Shown: positions 1 through 12,247, counted from the stretch's first letter. The stretch: DNA of 64,000 nt from Campylobacter sp. RM12651 (GCF_022369475.1 NZ_CP059600.1:1426001-1490000), one strand, 5' to 3'. Program-made: numbers and translations. Notes: a model not told the origin generated them from the sequence alone.

Positions 1-930
1 TACCTATATTTAATTGGTGTTTAAAATACTCTTCATCTTCACTTAAAAACATAGTTTTATTATTTATCACATCGCCTTTTTGATTTACCACCATTACTAA
101 AGCTTTTTTTATATTATCATCATAAAACCATTTTATATATGTTTTTTAATTACTGACTTATCAAATCTAGGGTCTAATTCTTGACTTAGTCTAATCTCAT
201 CAGGGTCATTTAATAATTTTGGAAAATAATCAATGTATAAATGACGATTGTTCTTTTTAATTTTTGGAGCATTTTTCTTTTTATCCATAAAAAACATATC
301 ATCAAGCCTTATTACATCACCTATCTTGTCAACTAACAACTCTCTTTTTTAGCATTAAATCTTTCATAAACTTTATTTAAAGCCTCTTCATCGCTAAGAT
401 TTTCATAGCTTGGATTTTTTGGTAATTTATCAAGACTTGAACTAAGCTCTAAATTTACATTATTACTTACACCAATCCTTTTATCATACGCAAATTGCTC
501 GCTTGCAATATTTGGTGGGTTTATCATTATTTTATATTTTCTTGCTTCTTTTTCACTAATTGGTATTACATAACATTTGCAATTATAATCATTAGGTGGG
601 TAATTTATCAGCCACCAAGCATCATCTTTGTGGATTGCAACATTATGCATTTTAGAATGGCTACTTCTACTTGTGGCTAAGTTTTGCTGATTTGTAAAGC
701 CAATATGTTTTATAAGTGTAGTTCATTATCACTTTTGCAAGGCTTAGGTTATAAGCTCTTTGCATATTTGTTGTATAGATTGTTTTAAGTCTTGATGAAC
801 TTATATTTATACTTCTTACTTCGCCTGTGAGTGGATTTACAATGTCTTTTTGAGCGTACCAGCCTTTATCACTTAAAGTAGCCTTTAAGCCCTTTTTAAA
901 TTCATTAAATCCTACGCCATCTTTTTCATA
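1..930 (-). pseudogene. Decayed Mu-type phage head morphogenesis (gpF-like) gene, 3' end beyond the window
   Basis: Minus-strand reading gives one protein broken over several frames. From about 930 to 690 it reads a gpF-like block (GWYAQKDIVNPLTGEVRS, then RLKTIYTTNMQRAYN). A frame change near 650-680 leads to AWWLINYPPNDYNCKCYVI, the classic Cys-rich end of the Mu gpF fold. Another frame change near 335-345 leads to a C-terminal extension (LLVDKIGDVIRLDDMFF), and a third near 130-140 leads to KWFYDDNIKKALVMVVN, running off the window. In intact Mu-like phages this minor head protein helps assemble the portal and capsid. With at least three frameshifts it cannot give a full product. No other phage gene is visible to its right, so it is the edge of a degraded prophage or a lone relic. 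Confidence 0.8.
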
Positions 931-1413
931 TTACCTTAATGATGTTTTCATATGAGATTATGGCTTACGTCTAAATATTATTCTAATATTGATTTAACTT
1001 TAACTACCTAAAAAAACAATTAATCACCTAAGCTTATTAAATACATAATTCTTTAAACATATAAAGCTACTTAAATTAAATAAGCATACTCATATAAATA
1101 CTTTAAACATATAACTTATAAATACTTCTAGCATATACTAAAACTACTTAAAGCAAATAAAAAAAACCTATATAAAAAGTAAGAGCTATATTGTATAAGT
1201 ATCATTTAAAATATCTATTTTTATAATCTCATACTAAAAAATATAATTAAGCAAATTATTTAAAGTAAAGGTTTTAAAAACCCAAACAAAGCTAAAAAAG
1301 AAAGCAACAATAAAAACTTACCTTTTAGCCCTATCCCGTTTCTACAATTAAAAAAATATAATAAAAAAATTAAATCTAAAAATATGTATATAAAAATCAA
1401 TTATTATTAAAAA
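931..1413. other. AT-rich non-coding spacer
   Basis: Between the phage relic and the 5S rRNA end I see no open reading frame, RNA gene or convincing repeat. The stretch is almost only A and T with scattered short runs of direct TA-rich sequence. Confidence 0.6.
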
Positions 1414-1438
1414 GAAAGGAGTTAAAAAAGATTTTAAC
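1414..1438 (-). terminator. Probable terminator of the 23S-5S unit
   Basis: Just past the 3' end of 5S on the minus strand lies a short hairpin (GTTAAAA pairing with TTTTTAAC) followed by a pyrimidine-rich, T-rich stretch. The stem is weak and AT-only, so this is the likely but not certain end of the unit. Confidence 0.4.
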
Positions 1439-1440
1439 AA

Positions 1441-1556
1441 GTCCGCAACGAGCTACTTTCCCCATGCCAGTAAGGCGTAGTATCATCACCCACAATGTGC
1501 TTAGCTTCTTGGTTCGGGATGGGACAAGGCGTTACCACATTTGTATAATCACGGAC
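1441..1556 (-). rRNA. rrf: 5S ribosomal RNA
   Basis: About 116 nt, reading on the minus strand from GTCCGTGATTATAC to CTCGTTGCGGAC. The first and last six bases pair (GUCCGU with GCGGAC) as in the 5S terminal helix, and the CCATCCCGAACC block of loop B/C is present. It lies about 115 nt downstream of the 23S 3' end in the same orientation, the normal 23S-5S order. Confidence 0.95.
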
Positions 1557-1603
1557 ATTGTTATTTAAATCTATTAGTATTTAATAAACTTAAATAACAA
1601 TGT
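1555..1603 (-). other. Hairpin between 23S and 5S (5S maturation site)
   Basis: The bases just upstream of 5S (1555-1569) are the inverted complement of 1591-1603, giving a stem of about 13 bp (CATTGTTATTTAA type arms) with a loop of about 21 nt. A hairpin here is the usual place for cleavage that frees pre-5S. Seen directly; the processing role is inferred. Confidence 0.6.
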
Positions 1604-1644
1604 TAAAAGCAAGTAATTTAAACTCTTAAACTTACTAAAGTAAT

Positions 1645-1667
1645 AAACCTTAGCAAGGAAGTAATGC
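1645..1667 (-). other. 3' arm of the 23S precursor processing stem
   Basis: This 23-nt stretch is the inverted complement of 4679-4701, differing at one position that still allows a G-U pair. The two arms bracket the whole 23S gene and would form the long helix that RNase III cuts in pre-23S rRNA. Confidence 0.8.
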
Positions 1668-1671
1668 TTAT

Positions 1672-4586
<2,915 letters not shown>

Positions 4587-4678
4587 GTTAATAATGTTAT
4601 TAATATTTTTACAATTAATAGTATTAATTGAAATATATTTGCATGCATTATTGTTATTGTTTTTAGTATTACTAAAAC

Positions 4679-4701
4679 GCATTACTTCCTTGCTAAAGTT
4701 T
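4679..4701 (-). other. 5' arm of the 23S precursor processing stem
   Basis: Pairs with 1645-1667 over 23 positions, with one G-U pair. It lies about 95 nt upstream of the mature 23S 5' end, so the split-off 23S unit still carries its own complete processing helix. Confidence 0.8.
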
Positions 4702-5027
4702 TTATGTAATTATTAATCTTAATCTTCAAGACGGAAAGCGTCTAAGCTGTGATGCTTAAAAACTTTTTCTTATATATACTTAATATATGTAATAAGAAAG
4801 AGATTAAGTATAACTACCTTTAACAAGCTTATGAAATTGTTTTATATTACTTGCTTGTGACTCTTAACATTGATAAATAAAATAACACTAGGTTAGAAAC
4901 TATATATAACATAGAATTAAATTAAATAAAACCTAGAAAGAACATTTAGCTTAAATGCTCTGTTTAAGTTTTGATTTGTGAAATAAAGCTCGTATTCTAT
5001 CTCTTTAAGCTTAAATTATTCTTAAAG
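4702..5027 (-). promoter_or_regulatory. Leader and probable promoter region of the 23S-5S unit
   Basis: About 330 nt between the ppsA terminator and the 23S processing stem, with no gene. Because the ppsA terminator lies upstream and no 16S is present, the 23S promoter should be here. Several TATAAT-like strings occur (for example around 4840-4850 and 4905-4915 on the minus strand), but I cannot choose among them. The part at 4730-4870 looks like an rRNA spacer rather than a protein-gene promoter, which is inference. Confidence 0.4.
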
Positions 5028-5078
5028 TTTGAAAAAAATAAATTTACATTGCTTTTTTTGTTTTTAGCAATGTAAATT
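5028..5078 (-). terminator. Terminator of ppsA
   Basis: Downstream of the ppsA stop on the minus strand, TTTACATTGCT and AGCAATGTAAA form an 11-bp or longer stem with a loop of about 12 nt, followed by a T-rich tail. This should insulate ppsA from the 23S rRNA unit that follows. Confidence 0.85.
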
Positions 5079-5086
5079 AACTATTT

Positions 5087-7447
5087 TTAAATACTAGCTA
5101 GGCGTTTTGAAGTGCTAATAACGCTATCAGGATTAAGTGACATTGAGCTAATGCCTTTTTGCTTTAGCCAAACAGCTAAATCTATATGATCACTTGGACC
5201 TTGACCACAAATTCCTACATATTTATTTGCTTTTTTACAAGCTGTAATTGCTCTTTCTAACATAAATAAAACCGCTTCATCTCTTTCATCAAAATCAGCT
5301 ACTAAAATATCCATTCCACTATCTCTATCAAGTCCTAAAGTAAGCTGGGTTAAATCATTGCTGCCTATACTAAAACCATCAAAATATTCTAAAAACTCAT
5401 CGCATAAAATAGCATTACTAGGCACTTCGCACATCATAATCACTCTTAAGCCATTTACACCACGCTTTAAGCCATTTTTCGCTAATAAATTTATAACTGA
5501 ATTTGCTTGTGATAAAGTCCTTACAAAAGGCACCATAATTTCAATATTATTTAGCCCCATTTCATCTCTTGCTATTTTTAAAGCTTCACATTCAAGCTTA
5601 AAGCATTCCGCAAAATTAGGAGCTAAATACCTACTTGCACCTCTAAATCCTAGCATAGGGTTTTCTTCGTGCATTTCGTAAAATTCTCCGCCTAATAATT
5701 TTCTATATTCATTAGTCTTAAAATCACTAAGTCTAATAATCACAGGCTTAGGATAAAAAGCAGCTGCAATTGTAGCTATACCTTCGGCTAATTTTGATAC
5801 AAAAAATTCTCTTGCATTAGAATAGCCTTTGCTAGCTTCATTTATTTTATTTCTTAAATCATCATTTATATTGTCGTAATCTAAAATAGCATTGGGATGA
5901 ATGCCTATATGATTATTTATAATAAACTCAAGTCTAGCAAGTCCTACACCATCATTTGGCATTTGTGCGAATTTGAATGCTAATGCAGGATTTCCCACAT
6001 TCATCATTATTTTTACACCGCAATTTTGCATTTCAAATTCTTCATTTTCAATTACTTCGTATTTTAATGCCCCTTCATAAACCCTACCTTCATCTCCATG
6101 AACACAACTAACGCTTACTAAATCTCCATCTTTTAATATAGTTGTAGCATTGCTAGTGCCAACAACTGCACCAATTCCTAGCTCTCTTGCAATAATTGCT
6201 GCATGACAAGTCCTACCACCCCTATTTGTAACTATTGCTGCGGCTTTTTTCATAACAGGCTCCCAGTTTGGATCTGTCATATCAGTAACTATTACATCTC
6301 CAGCATTTACACGAGAAATCTCACTAATATCATTTATAACCTTAACTACCCCAACGCTTATTTTTTGTCCTATTGCTCTACCTGTTATTAGGACTTTTGA
6401 TTCTTCTTTTAATTTATAGCTTATATCTTTTTTCTTTTGAGATTGAACGGTTTCAGGTCTTGCTTGAAGTATATAAATCTTACCATCTAATCCATCTAAT
6501 CCCCATTCAATATCCATAGGTCTTTTATAATGCTCTTCTATAATTAAAGCATATCTTGCAAGTTCGTTTATTTGCTCATCATTTAGGCTAAATTTATCTT
6601 GCATATTTTTAGCTACATCTACTACTTTTACAGCGTTTTCTCCTGCTTTTCTTTCTTCTTTAAACTCCATTTTGATTAGCTTTGAGCCGATTTTTCTTGA
6701 GATTATTGCTTTATTATTGTTTTTTAGGCAAGTTTTTGATACATAAAACTCATCAGGATTCACCGAGCCTTGAACCACACATTCGCCTAATCCATAAGAT
6801 GAAGTGATAAATACAACATCTTTAAATCCACTTTCAGTATCAAGGCTAAACATAACCCCGCTACTTCCTTTATCGCTTCTTACCATACGCTGAATACCAG
6901 CACTAAGCGATACTTCAAAATGCGAAAAACCCTTATGCACTCTATAAGAAATCGCCCTATCATTATAAAGTGATGCAAAAACCAAACGGATTTTATCCAA
7001 TATATCATCAATTCCACTAACATTTAAAAAAGTTTCTTGCTGACCAGCAAAAGAAGCATCAGGCAAGTCTTCTGCGGTAGCTGATGAACGAACAGCAAAA
7101 GTGCCTAACCCATCGCTATCTAATTCTTTATAAAACTTAATGATTTGCTCTAAAAATAAAGGCTGAAAATTAGCTTTAGTTATTAAGCTTCTAATTTTTG
7201 CACCACACTTAGCAAGTGCATCTAAATCATCAGGATTTAAATTCTTTAACTCATTAGTAATTATTTCATCTAAATTATTGTATTTTAAAAAATCTCTAAA
7301 AGCTTGTGCTGTAGTTGCAAAACCATCAGGCACTCTAACCCCACTACTAGCAAGATTTGAAATCATCTCGCCTAAACTAGCATTTTTACCACCAACTATT
7401 TCTACATCGCTCATTCTAAGTTTTGAAAAAGCTAAAACATATTCCAT
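5087..7447 (-). CDS. ppsA: Phosphoenolpyruvate synthase
   Basis: Makes PEP from pyruvate and ATP (giving AMP and phosphate), the first step of gluconeogenesis from pyruvate or amino acids, in the cytosol. 786 residues, the usual length. The N-terminal nucleotide-binding domain begins with GGKNASLGEMI; the phosphohistidine domain holds GGRTCHAAIIAREL with the catalytic His near residue 415; the C-terminal PEP/pyruvate domain includes EVPSNAI, FSIGSNDLTQ and GICGQGPSD. An upstream GTG (7453) is possible, but AAGGAG lies 7 nt before the ATG at 7447 and only 1 nt before the GTG, so the ATG is chosen. The divergent neighbour ppsR encodes its expected regulator. Confidence 0.96.
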   Translation of the reverse strand: MEYVLAFSKLRMSDVEIVGGKNASLGEMISNLASSGVRVPDGFATTAQAFRDFLKYNNLDEIITNELKNLNPDDLDALAKCGAKIRSLITKANFQPLFLEQIIKFYKELDSDGLGTFAVRSSATAEDLPDASFAGQQETFLNVSGIDDILDKIRLVFASLYNDRAISYRVHKGFSHFEVSLSAGIQRMVRSDKGSSGVMFSLDTESGFKDVVFITSSYGLGECVVQGSVNPDEFYVSKTCLKNNNKAIISRKIGSKLIKMEFKEERKAGENAVKVVDVAKNMQDKFSLNDEQINELARYALIIEEHYKRPMDIEWGLDGLDGKIYILQARPETVQSQKKKDISYKLKEESKVLITGRAIGQKISVGVVKVINDISEISRVNAGDVIVTDMTDPNWEPVMKKAAAIVTNRGGRTCHAAIIARELGIGAVVGTSNATTILKDGDLVSVSCVHGDEGRVYEGALKYEVIENEEFEMQNCGVKIMMNVGNPALAFKFAQMPNDGVGLARLEFIINNHIGIHPNAILDYDNINDDLRNKINEASKGYSNAREFFVSKLAEGIATIAAAFYPKPVIIRLSDFKTNEYRKLLGGEFYEMHEENPMLGFRGASRYLAPNFAECFKLECEALKIARDEMGLNNIEIMVPFVRTLSQANSVINLLAKNGLKRGVNGLRVIMMCEVPSNAILCDEFLEYFDGFSIGSNDLTQLTLGLDRDSGMDILVADFDERDEAVLFMLERAITACKKANKYVGICGQGPSDHIDLAVWLKQKGISSMSLNPDSVISTSKRLASI

Positions 7448-7502
7448 TTTCACACTCCTTTTTGATAGAATTATTTTATTTTAACAAGCAAGGATAACTT
7501 AA

Positions 7503-8321
7503 ATGAAACAATTAAATAAAAAAATTGTGTTTTTTATAAGTGATGGAACAGGAATAACCGCTGAAACATTTGCTCACTCGGTATTAGCTCAATTTGAAGA
7601 TGAATATGTTTTCACACAAATTAGAGAACCTTTTATAAATACTGAAGAAAAGGCGATTAAGGTTGCAAATAAAATTAATGAATTAGCAAAAACTGATATT
7701 CCGCTAGCATTTAGCACTTTAATTAATGTAAATATTGCTAATCATATTAAGAATTCTAATTGTGTTTTTATAGATTTATTAGAGCCTTTTGTTAGCTTAA
7801 TTTCAAATAAATTAAATGTAAAACCTAGCATAAAACAAGGTCTATCCCACTCAAACACTCATAATAAAAATTATCAAAATAGAATAGAAGCTATTAATTT
7901 TACTTTAGAACACGATGATGGGCAATTCATCTACGCACTTGATAATGCTCAAATAATTTTAATAGGGGTTTCAAGATCAGCAAAAACACCAACTAGCCTT
8001 TATCTTGCTATGCAATATGGAATTAAGGTAGCAAATTATCCACTAACTCCTGATGATTTTAAGGCTTGTGCTTTGCCTAATGCTTTAAAGCCTTATAAAA
8101 ACAAGCTTTTTGGTCTTAGCATAGACCCATATCGCCTAAGTGAAATACGCAACGAAAGGCTGCCTAATTCTGAATACGCAAGTATAATTAATTGTAAAAA
8201 TGAAGTAAAAAATGCAGAATTTTTAATGAAGATAAACAATATCCCATTTTTAAATATCACAAATAAAAGTATAGAAGAAGTAACTTCTACTTTATTAGAT
8301 ATATTTGATATACATAATTAA
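7503..8321 (+). CDS. ppsR: PEP synthase regulatory protein (bifunctional kinase/pyrophosphorylase)
   Basis: PF03618 (DUF299) family. Members inactivate PEP synthase by ADP-dependent phosphorylation of a Thr next to the catalytic His and reactivate it by phosphate-dependent removal. 272 residues, normal length. The start FFISDGTGITAETFA is the family hallmark; a P-loop-like GVSRSAKTPTSLYLA lies at about 155-169, followed by ANYPL. The gene is divergent from ppsA with only about 55 bp between the starts, so the enzyme and its switch probably share a control region. ATG at 7503 follows AAGGA at a spacing of about 9 nt. Confidence 0.93.
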   Translation: MKQLNKKIVFFISDGTGITAETFAHSVLAQFEDEYVFTQIREPFINTEEKAIKVANKINELAKTDIPLAFSTLINVNIANHIKNSNCVFIDLLEPFVSLISNKLNVKPSIKQGLSHSNTHNKNYQNRIEAINFTLEHDDGQFIYALDNAQIILIGVSRSAKTPTSLYLAMQYGIKVANYPLTPDDFKACALPNALKPYKNKLFGLSIDPYRLSEIRNERLPNSEYASIINCKNEVKNAEFLMKINNIPFLNITNKSIEEVTSTLLDIFDIHN

Positions 8322-8397
8322 TTATTACTTAAAAATAATTATTAATTATTAATATTTATCTTATAAGATTTTTTATATTTATATTAAGGAGATAAAA

Positions 8398-9375
8398 ATG
8401 AAAAATCTTATAAAAATTAGTGTCGCAACAACTCTTTCAATTAGTTTGTATGCTAACAATATAAATGAAGAAATTGCTGCAAAAGAATATGATGCTCAAA
8501 AACTAGCAGATATTATTGTAAAGTTGAATGTTATGGGAGATAAAAGCAAAAAACCAAATCATCATAAGGGTTTTTGCGTAAGTGGAGTTTTTAAGCCAGA
8601 TAGTAATATTAATGAATATTTTAACATTGAGCTATTTAAACAAAAAAGCATACCTGTAAATGGAAGAGTTTCTTTAGGTGGTGGTGAATTAAATGATAAA
8701 AGTAAAGCAAGGGGTTTAGCTATTAAGCTAGAAGGAGATAATGATAATTGGACTATGGTAATGCTAAGCAATCCAATTAATTTTGCAAAAACTCTAAAAG
8801 AATTTGGATATTTTCACGAAATGCAATTACCTGATGAAAATGGTAATGTAAATAAAGAAAAAATAAAACAAGCTTTTAGCGAAGTTCAATCTTTTAAAAA
8901 TTTTGCAGAATATACTAAAAATATAGGGTTTTCAAAAAGCGTTGCTAATACTCAATTTTACAGCGTTCATACTTTTTTCTTTGATGATAAAAACAATAAC
9001 AAATTTCCAGCTAGATGGACTTTTAAACCAAAAGATGGAGTTAAATTTTTAAGCGAAGAAGAAATAAAAACAACAAGTAATGATTATTTAGCAAAAGATT
9101 TTCAAGAAAAAATAAAAAATGCTCCTATTGAATATGAATTATTTTTTACATTACCAAATGAAAATGATGAATTGTATTCAACAAATGCTTTATGGCAAGG
9201 AGAACACAAGCAAATTTTTGCGGGGACTTTGCAACTTACACAATATAATGGCTTAGATTGCAATCTTGATGTATATTTTCCTTGGGATATGGCAAAAGGA
9301 GTATATGAGCCAAAAGATGAACTTTTTATACCAAGAAACGAAGCTTATATAATAACTTTTGGTTATAGACAATAA
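8398..9375 (+). CDS. Exported catalase-family (SrpA-like) haem protein
   Basis: 325 residues starting with a signal peptide (KNLIKISVATTLSISLYANN), so the mature protein should be periplasmic. The body follows the short catalase-related peroxidase pattern: HHKGFCVSGVF (distal His region), ARGLAIKLEGDN, TMVMLSNPINFA, SVHTFFF, ARWTFKPKDG, and a C-terminal segment ending NEAYIITFGYRQ. It is much shorter than true monofunctional catalases (about 480 or more), as in the SrpA/periplasmic catalase-like group. The likely role is peroxide or organic peroxide removal in the periplasm with haem as cofactor; the substrate is not known from sequence. Monocistronic, with RBS AAGGAG and a strong hairpin after the stop. 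Confidence 0.85.
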   Translation: MKNLIKISVATTLSISLYANNINEEIAAKEYDAQKLADIIVKLNVMGDKSKKPNHHKGFCVSGVFKPDSNINEYFNIELFKQKSIPVNGRVSLGGGELNDKSKARGLAIKLEGDNDNWTMVMLSNPINFAKTLKEFGYFHEMQLPDENGNVNKEKIKQAFSEVQSFKNFAEYTKNIGFSKSVANTQFYSVHTFFFDDKNNNKFPARWTFKPKDGVKFLSEEEIKTTSNDYLAKDFQEKIKNAPIEYELFFTLPNENDELYSTNALWQGEHKQIFAGTLQLTQYNGLDCNLDVYFPWDMAKGVYEPKDELFIPRNEAYIITFGYRQ

Positions 9376-9387
9376 ACTAAAGGGGTT

Positions 9388-9419
9388 TTAGAATTTGAAA
9401 TATTAATTTCAAATTCTAA
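9388..9419. terminator. Bidirectional terminator between the catalase-like gene and ycsG
   Basis: TTAGAATTTGAAAT and its inverted copy ATTTCAAATTCTAA form a 14-bp stem with a 4-nt loop between two converging genes, flanked by T-rich and A-rich sequence suitable for both directions. Confidence 0.85.
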
Positions 9420-9424
9420 TTATT

Positions 9425-10597
9425 TTAAGAGTTTATATATTTCATTAAAGTTACATAGCACAAATACGCCATAGCAATGGTAATTAACCAACCTATTAAA
9501 GCTAGTAATTTAGAGTGTTTATAATCTCCTACTATGTTTTTCTTATAAGCTGCAATTAATATCACACATAAAGCAATAGGCAATATAAAACCATTTAAAG
9601 TCCCTACCAAAATTAATACTGCAGTTGGTTTTCCTATAGTTGAAAATACTAAAGTAGAAAATATAATAAAGGCTATTATTATATTGTTTTCATTCTTTTT
9701 AAGCCAAGGACTAAAGCTTGATATAAAACTAACTGATGTATAAGCACAGCCAACTACTGAAGTAATAGAAGCAGCCCAAATTACAATACCAAAAACAACA
9801 CTACCAAAATTACCCAAAATATATTCAAAAGGAGTAAGAGCTGGATTGTTAGGATTTAAACTAACGCCTAAAGAAATAACCCCTAAAACTGCTAAAAATA
9901 AAAATACCCTAATAATACTAGCTATAATTATTCCTGAAACCGAACTTTTACTAACTTCTTTTAGATTTTCAACACCACAAATCCCCGCATCAAGTAAGCG
10001 ATGAGCACCTGAAAAAGTAATATATCCGCCAACCGTTCCGCCTATTAAAGTAACTAAGCTTAAAGCATCAAATTTTGATGGAGCAAATGTCTCAATAGCC
10101 ACTTCTTTTAAAGGTGGATTTGATTTAAACACAATATAAATTATTATAAGTATTAATATAGCACCTAAAATCTTAGCAAATCTATCCATATGTGCACCTG
10201 CGTCTTTATTAATGAAAATACCTATAGCAATTACTGCACTAATACAAGCTCCTAAAATAGGATTTATCCCAAAAATAGTCTCAAATCCAAGTCCAGCACC
10301 TGCAATATTACCTATATTAAATGCAAGTCCACCTAAAATTATCAAAAATGATAATAAATATCCTACACCTGGAAAGACCTTATTAGCAATATCTTGAGCT
10401 TTTAATTTACTAACTGCAATAATTCTCCATACATTAAATTGAACCCCAATATCCATTAAAACCGACATTAAAATAATAAAAGCAAAACTAGCCCCTAAGC
10501 TTTGCGTAAAGCTAGCAGTTTGAGTTAAAAATCCAGGTCCAACTGCTGAAGTAGCCATTAAAAATGCAGCACCTAATATAGCTTTATTATTTTTCAT
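9425..10597 (-). CDS. ycsG: NRAMP-fold transporter of the YcsG type, probable oxoproline-linked carrier
   Basis: 390 residues with about 11 membrane segments. The first helix reads SAVGPGFLTQT and the sixth region GGTVGGYITFSGAHRL, matching the YcsG branch of the NRAMP superfamily. The canonical metal-binding DPGN motif of helix 1 and the Met-Pro-His of helix 6 are absent, so metal transport is unlikely. It is last in an operon with pxpB, pxpC, pxpA and ycsI, and its start overlaps the pxpA stop by one base. In Bacillus ycsG sits in the equivalent cluster. The substrate is inferred to be 5-oxoproline or a close precursor; this is not shown by sequence. Confidence 0.85.
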   Translation of the reverse strand: MKNNKAILGAAFLMATSAVGPGFLTQTASFTQSLGASFAFIILMSVLMDIGVQFNVWRIIAVSKLKAQDIANKVFPGVGYLLSFLIILGGLAFNIGNIAGAGLGFETIFGINPILGACISAVIAIGIFINKDAGAHMDRFAKILGAILILIIIYIVFKSNPPLKEVAIETFAPSKFDALSLVTLIGGTVGGYITFSGAHRLLDAGICGVENLKEVSKSSVSGIIIASIIRVFLFLAVLGVISLGVSLNPNNPALTPFEYILGNFGSVVFGIVIWAASITSVVGCAYTSVSFISSFSPWLKKNENNIIIAFIIFSTLVFSTIGKPTAVLILVGTLNGFILPIALCVILIAAYKKNIVGDYKHSKLLALIGWLITIAMAYLCYVTLMKYINS

Positions 10598-11340
10598 TAA
10601 TTACTCCTTATGCTTATATTGTTTTCTTCTAAAGTTTTTTTGATTTTTTGTGCAAATAAAAGTGCTTTTTTGCTATCTCCATGAACGCATAAACTATCAG
10701 CTTTTATATTAATTTTTTTACCATTTTCACTGATTACATATGAATGTTTTATCATATTTAATACTTGATTTATTGCTTCATCTTCATTTTCAATTAAAGC
10801 ATTTTCTTTAGTTCTTGATACCAACAAACCATCATCTGTATATCTTCTATCAGCAAAAACTTCACTAATACTATTAATACCTATATCATTTGCTGCACTA
10901 ATTAAACAAGAATTGCTAAGCCCCATTAATGCTATATCTTTGCCTAATTTTGCAACTTCTATTGCAATATTTTTTGCTAAGTCTAAATCAACACAAGCCA
11001 TATTATATAAAGCTCCGTGTGGTTTAACATAGCTTAATTTTACCCCTACTAATTCGCACATTTGTTTAATCGCACCAAATTGATAAGCAAGTAGTGCTTG
11101 TAATAATTCTTTATTTAAATTCTCATTAGTTCTTCCAAAATTTGCCCTATCATTAAAGCTTGGGTGAGCTCCTATTCTTAGCTTATATTTTTTAGCTTTA
11201 ATTAAAGTATTATATATTTCTTTATATCCACCAGCGTGAAGCCCACAGCATACATTAACAGAGCTTATTAAAGCTAATATCTCATCATCATTTTGCATAC
11301 CTTCAGCTAAATCTGAATTAAAATCAATTCTCACTTGCAT
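10597..11340 (-). CDS. pxpA: 5-oxoprolinase subunit A (LamB/YcsF family)
   Basis: 247 residues. The start RIDFNSDLAEG and the motifs SVNVCCGLHAGG, GAHPSFNDRANFGR, VKPHGALYN and EVFADRRYTDDG are those of PxpA. With PxpB and PxpC it forms the ATP-dependent prokaryotic 5-oxoprolinase that opens 5-oxo-L-proline (pyroglutamate) to glutamate in the cytosol. The gene overlaps pxpC by 17 nt and touches ycsG by 1 nt, so the set is translationally coupled. Confidence 0.95.
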   Translation of the reverse strand: MQVRIDFNSDLAEGMQNDDEILALISSVNVCCGLHAGGYKEIYNTLIKAKKYKLRIGAHPSFNDRANFGRTNENLNKELLQALLAYQFGAIKQMCELVGVKLSYVKPHGALYNMACVDLDLAKNIAIEVAKLGKDIALMGLSNSCLISAANDIGINSISEVFADRRYTDDGLLVSRTKENALIENEDEAINQVLNMIKHSYVISENGKKINIKADSLCVHGDSKKALLFAQKIKKTLEENNISIRSN

Positions 11341-12247
11341 ACTCCTTTATTTGATTTATATGTGAAATTCTTTCTTTTTTTGCCATTAGAGCTTCTTCAA
11401 TACTTACTAATTCAAAACTAATCTTAGAATTAATTCTACTTTGAGCAAAAAGCCCTAAATCAGCTTCAATTACTTGAGCAATTTTTGGATAACCGCCTGT
11501 TGTTTGTGCGTCTTTTAATAAAACTATAGGCTCTCCACTACTTGGCACTTGAATAGTTCCTGCACTAACTCCGTGAGATGGCAAGCTTAATTCATTGATT
11601 AAATTAAGTTTAAAATCACTATTTAGCCTATATCCCATTCTATTACTTGAGCTTGATATATTAAATTCTTGATTTAATAAATTATGCTTTGCTTCATCAC
11701 TAAAAAGCTCCCATTCAGCACCTTTAATTATTCTTATTTTATCTCTTGGTTTTATCCTAGATACTGCTATTTGAGATAAATTCATTCTTGAACCTATGCT
11801 TAATTCATCGCCTACTTTTAATGCTCTACCATTAAATCCACCAAAAGATGCGCTAAGATTTGTAGAAGCTGAATTAAGAACAAAATCAGCACTAAAACCA
11901 CCATAAGCACAAATATAAGCACACATTCCTGACATAGCTCTTATTAATCTAAGAGTTTTTCCTGCTTCAATTCTAATTCTATAATTATTATGAATTGGCT
12001 TTTCATCTATGAATGCTTCATAATTTGCCCCTGTGATACAAAAAGTCATTGCCTTATTACAATATATTTCTATCCCACCTAAAATCACTTCAATTGCAGG
12101 TGCATTTAAGTCATTTCCTAATAAAGCATTACCTAACATAAAGCTCCATTTATCTAAAGCCCCACTCTCATTTACCCCATAACTTTTATACGAAAACCTA
12201 CCTAAATCTTGAATAGTTGCAATTGATGATATTTTTGTAATTTTCAT
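11324..12247 (-). CDS. pxpC: 5-oxoprolinase subunit C (KipA/biotin-carboxylase-like family)
   Basis: 307 residues. Motifs typical of PxpC are seen: TIQDLGRFSYKSYGVNESGALD at the start, NALLGN, ITGANY, YGGF and, near the end, SHGVSAGTIQVPSSGEPI and DAQTTGGYPKIAQVIEADLG. It pairs with PxpB, whose stop overlaps its start by 4 nt. Older annotations call it an allophanate hydrolase subunit 2 or KipA, but a full urea-carboxylase partner is absent and pxpA is next door, so oxoprolinase is the better call. Confidence 0.94.
   Translation of the reverse strand: MKITKISSIATIQDLGRFSYKSYGVNESGALDKWSFMLGNALLGNDLNAPAIEVILGGIEIYCNKAMTFCITGANYEAFIDEKPIHNNYRIRIEAGKTLRLIRAMSGMCAYICAYGGFSADFVLNSASTNLSASFGGFNGRALKVGDELSIGSRMNLSQIAVSRIKPRDKIRIIKGAEWELFSDEAKHNLLNQEFNISSSSNRMGYRLNSDFKLNLINELSLPSHGVSAGTIQVPSSGEPIVLLKDAQTTGGYPKIAQVIEADLGLFAQSRINSKISFELVSIEEALMAKKERISHINQIKEYASEN

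Noticed and set aside
7448-7453. GTG start for ppsA
   Set aside because: It sits 1 nt after AAGGAG; the ATG at 7447 has proper spacing.
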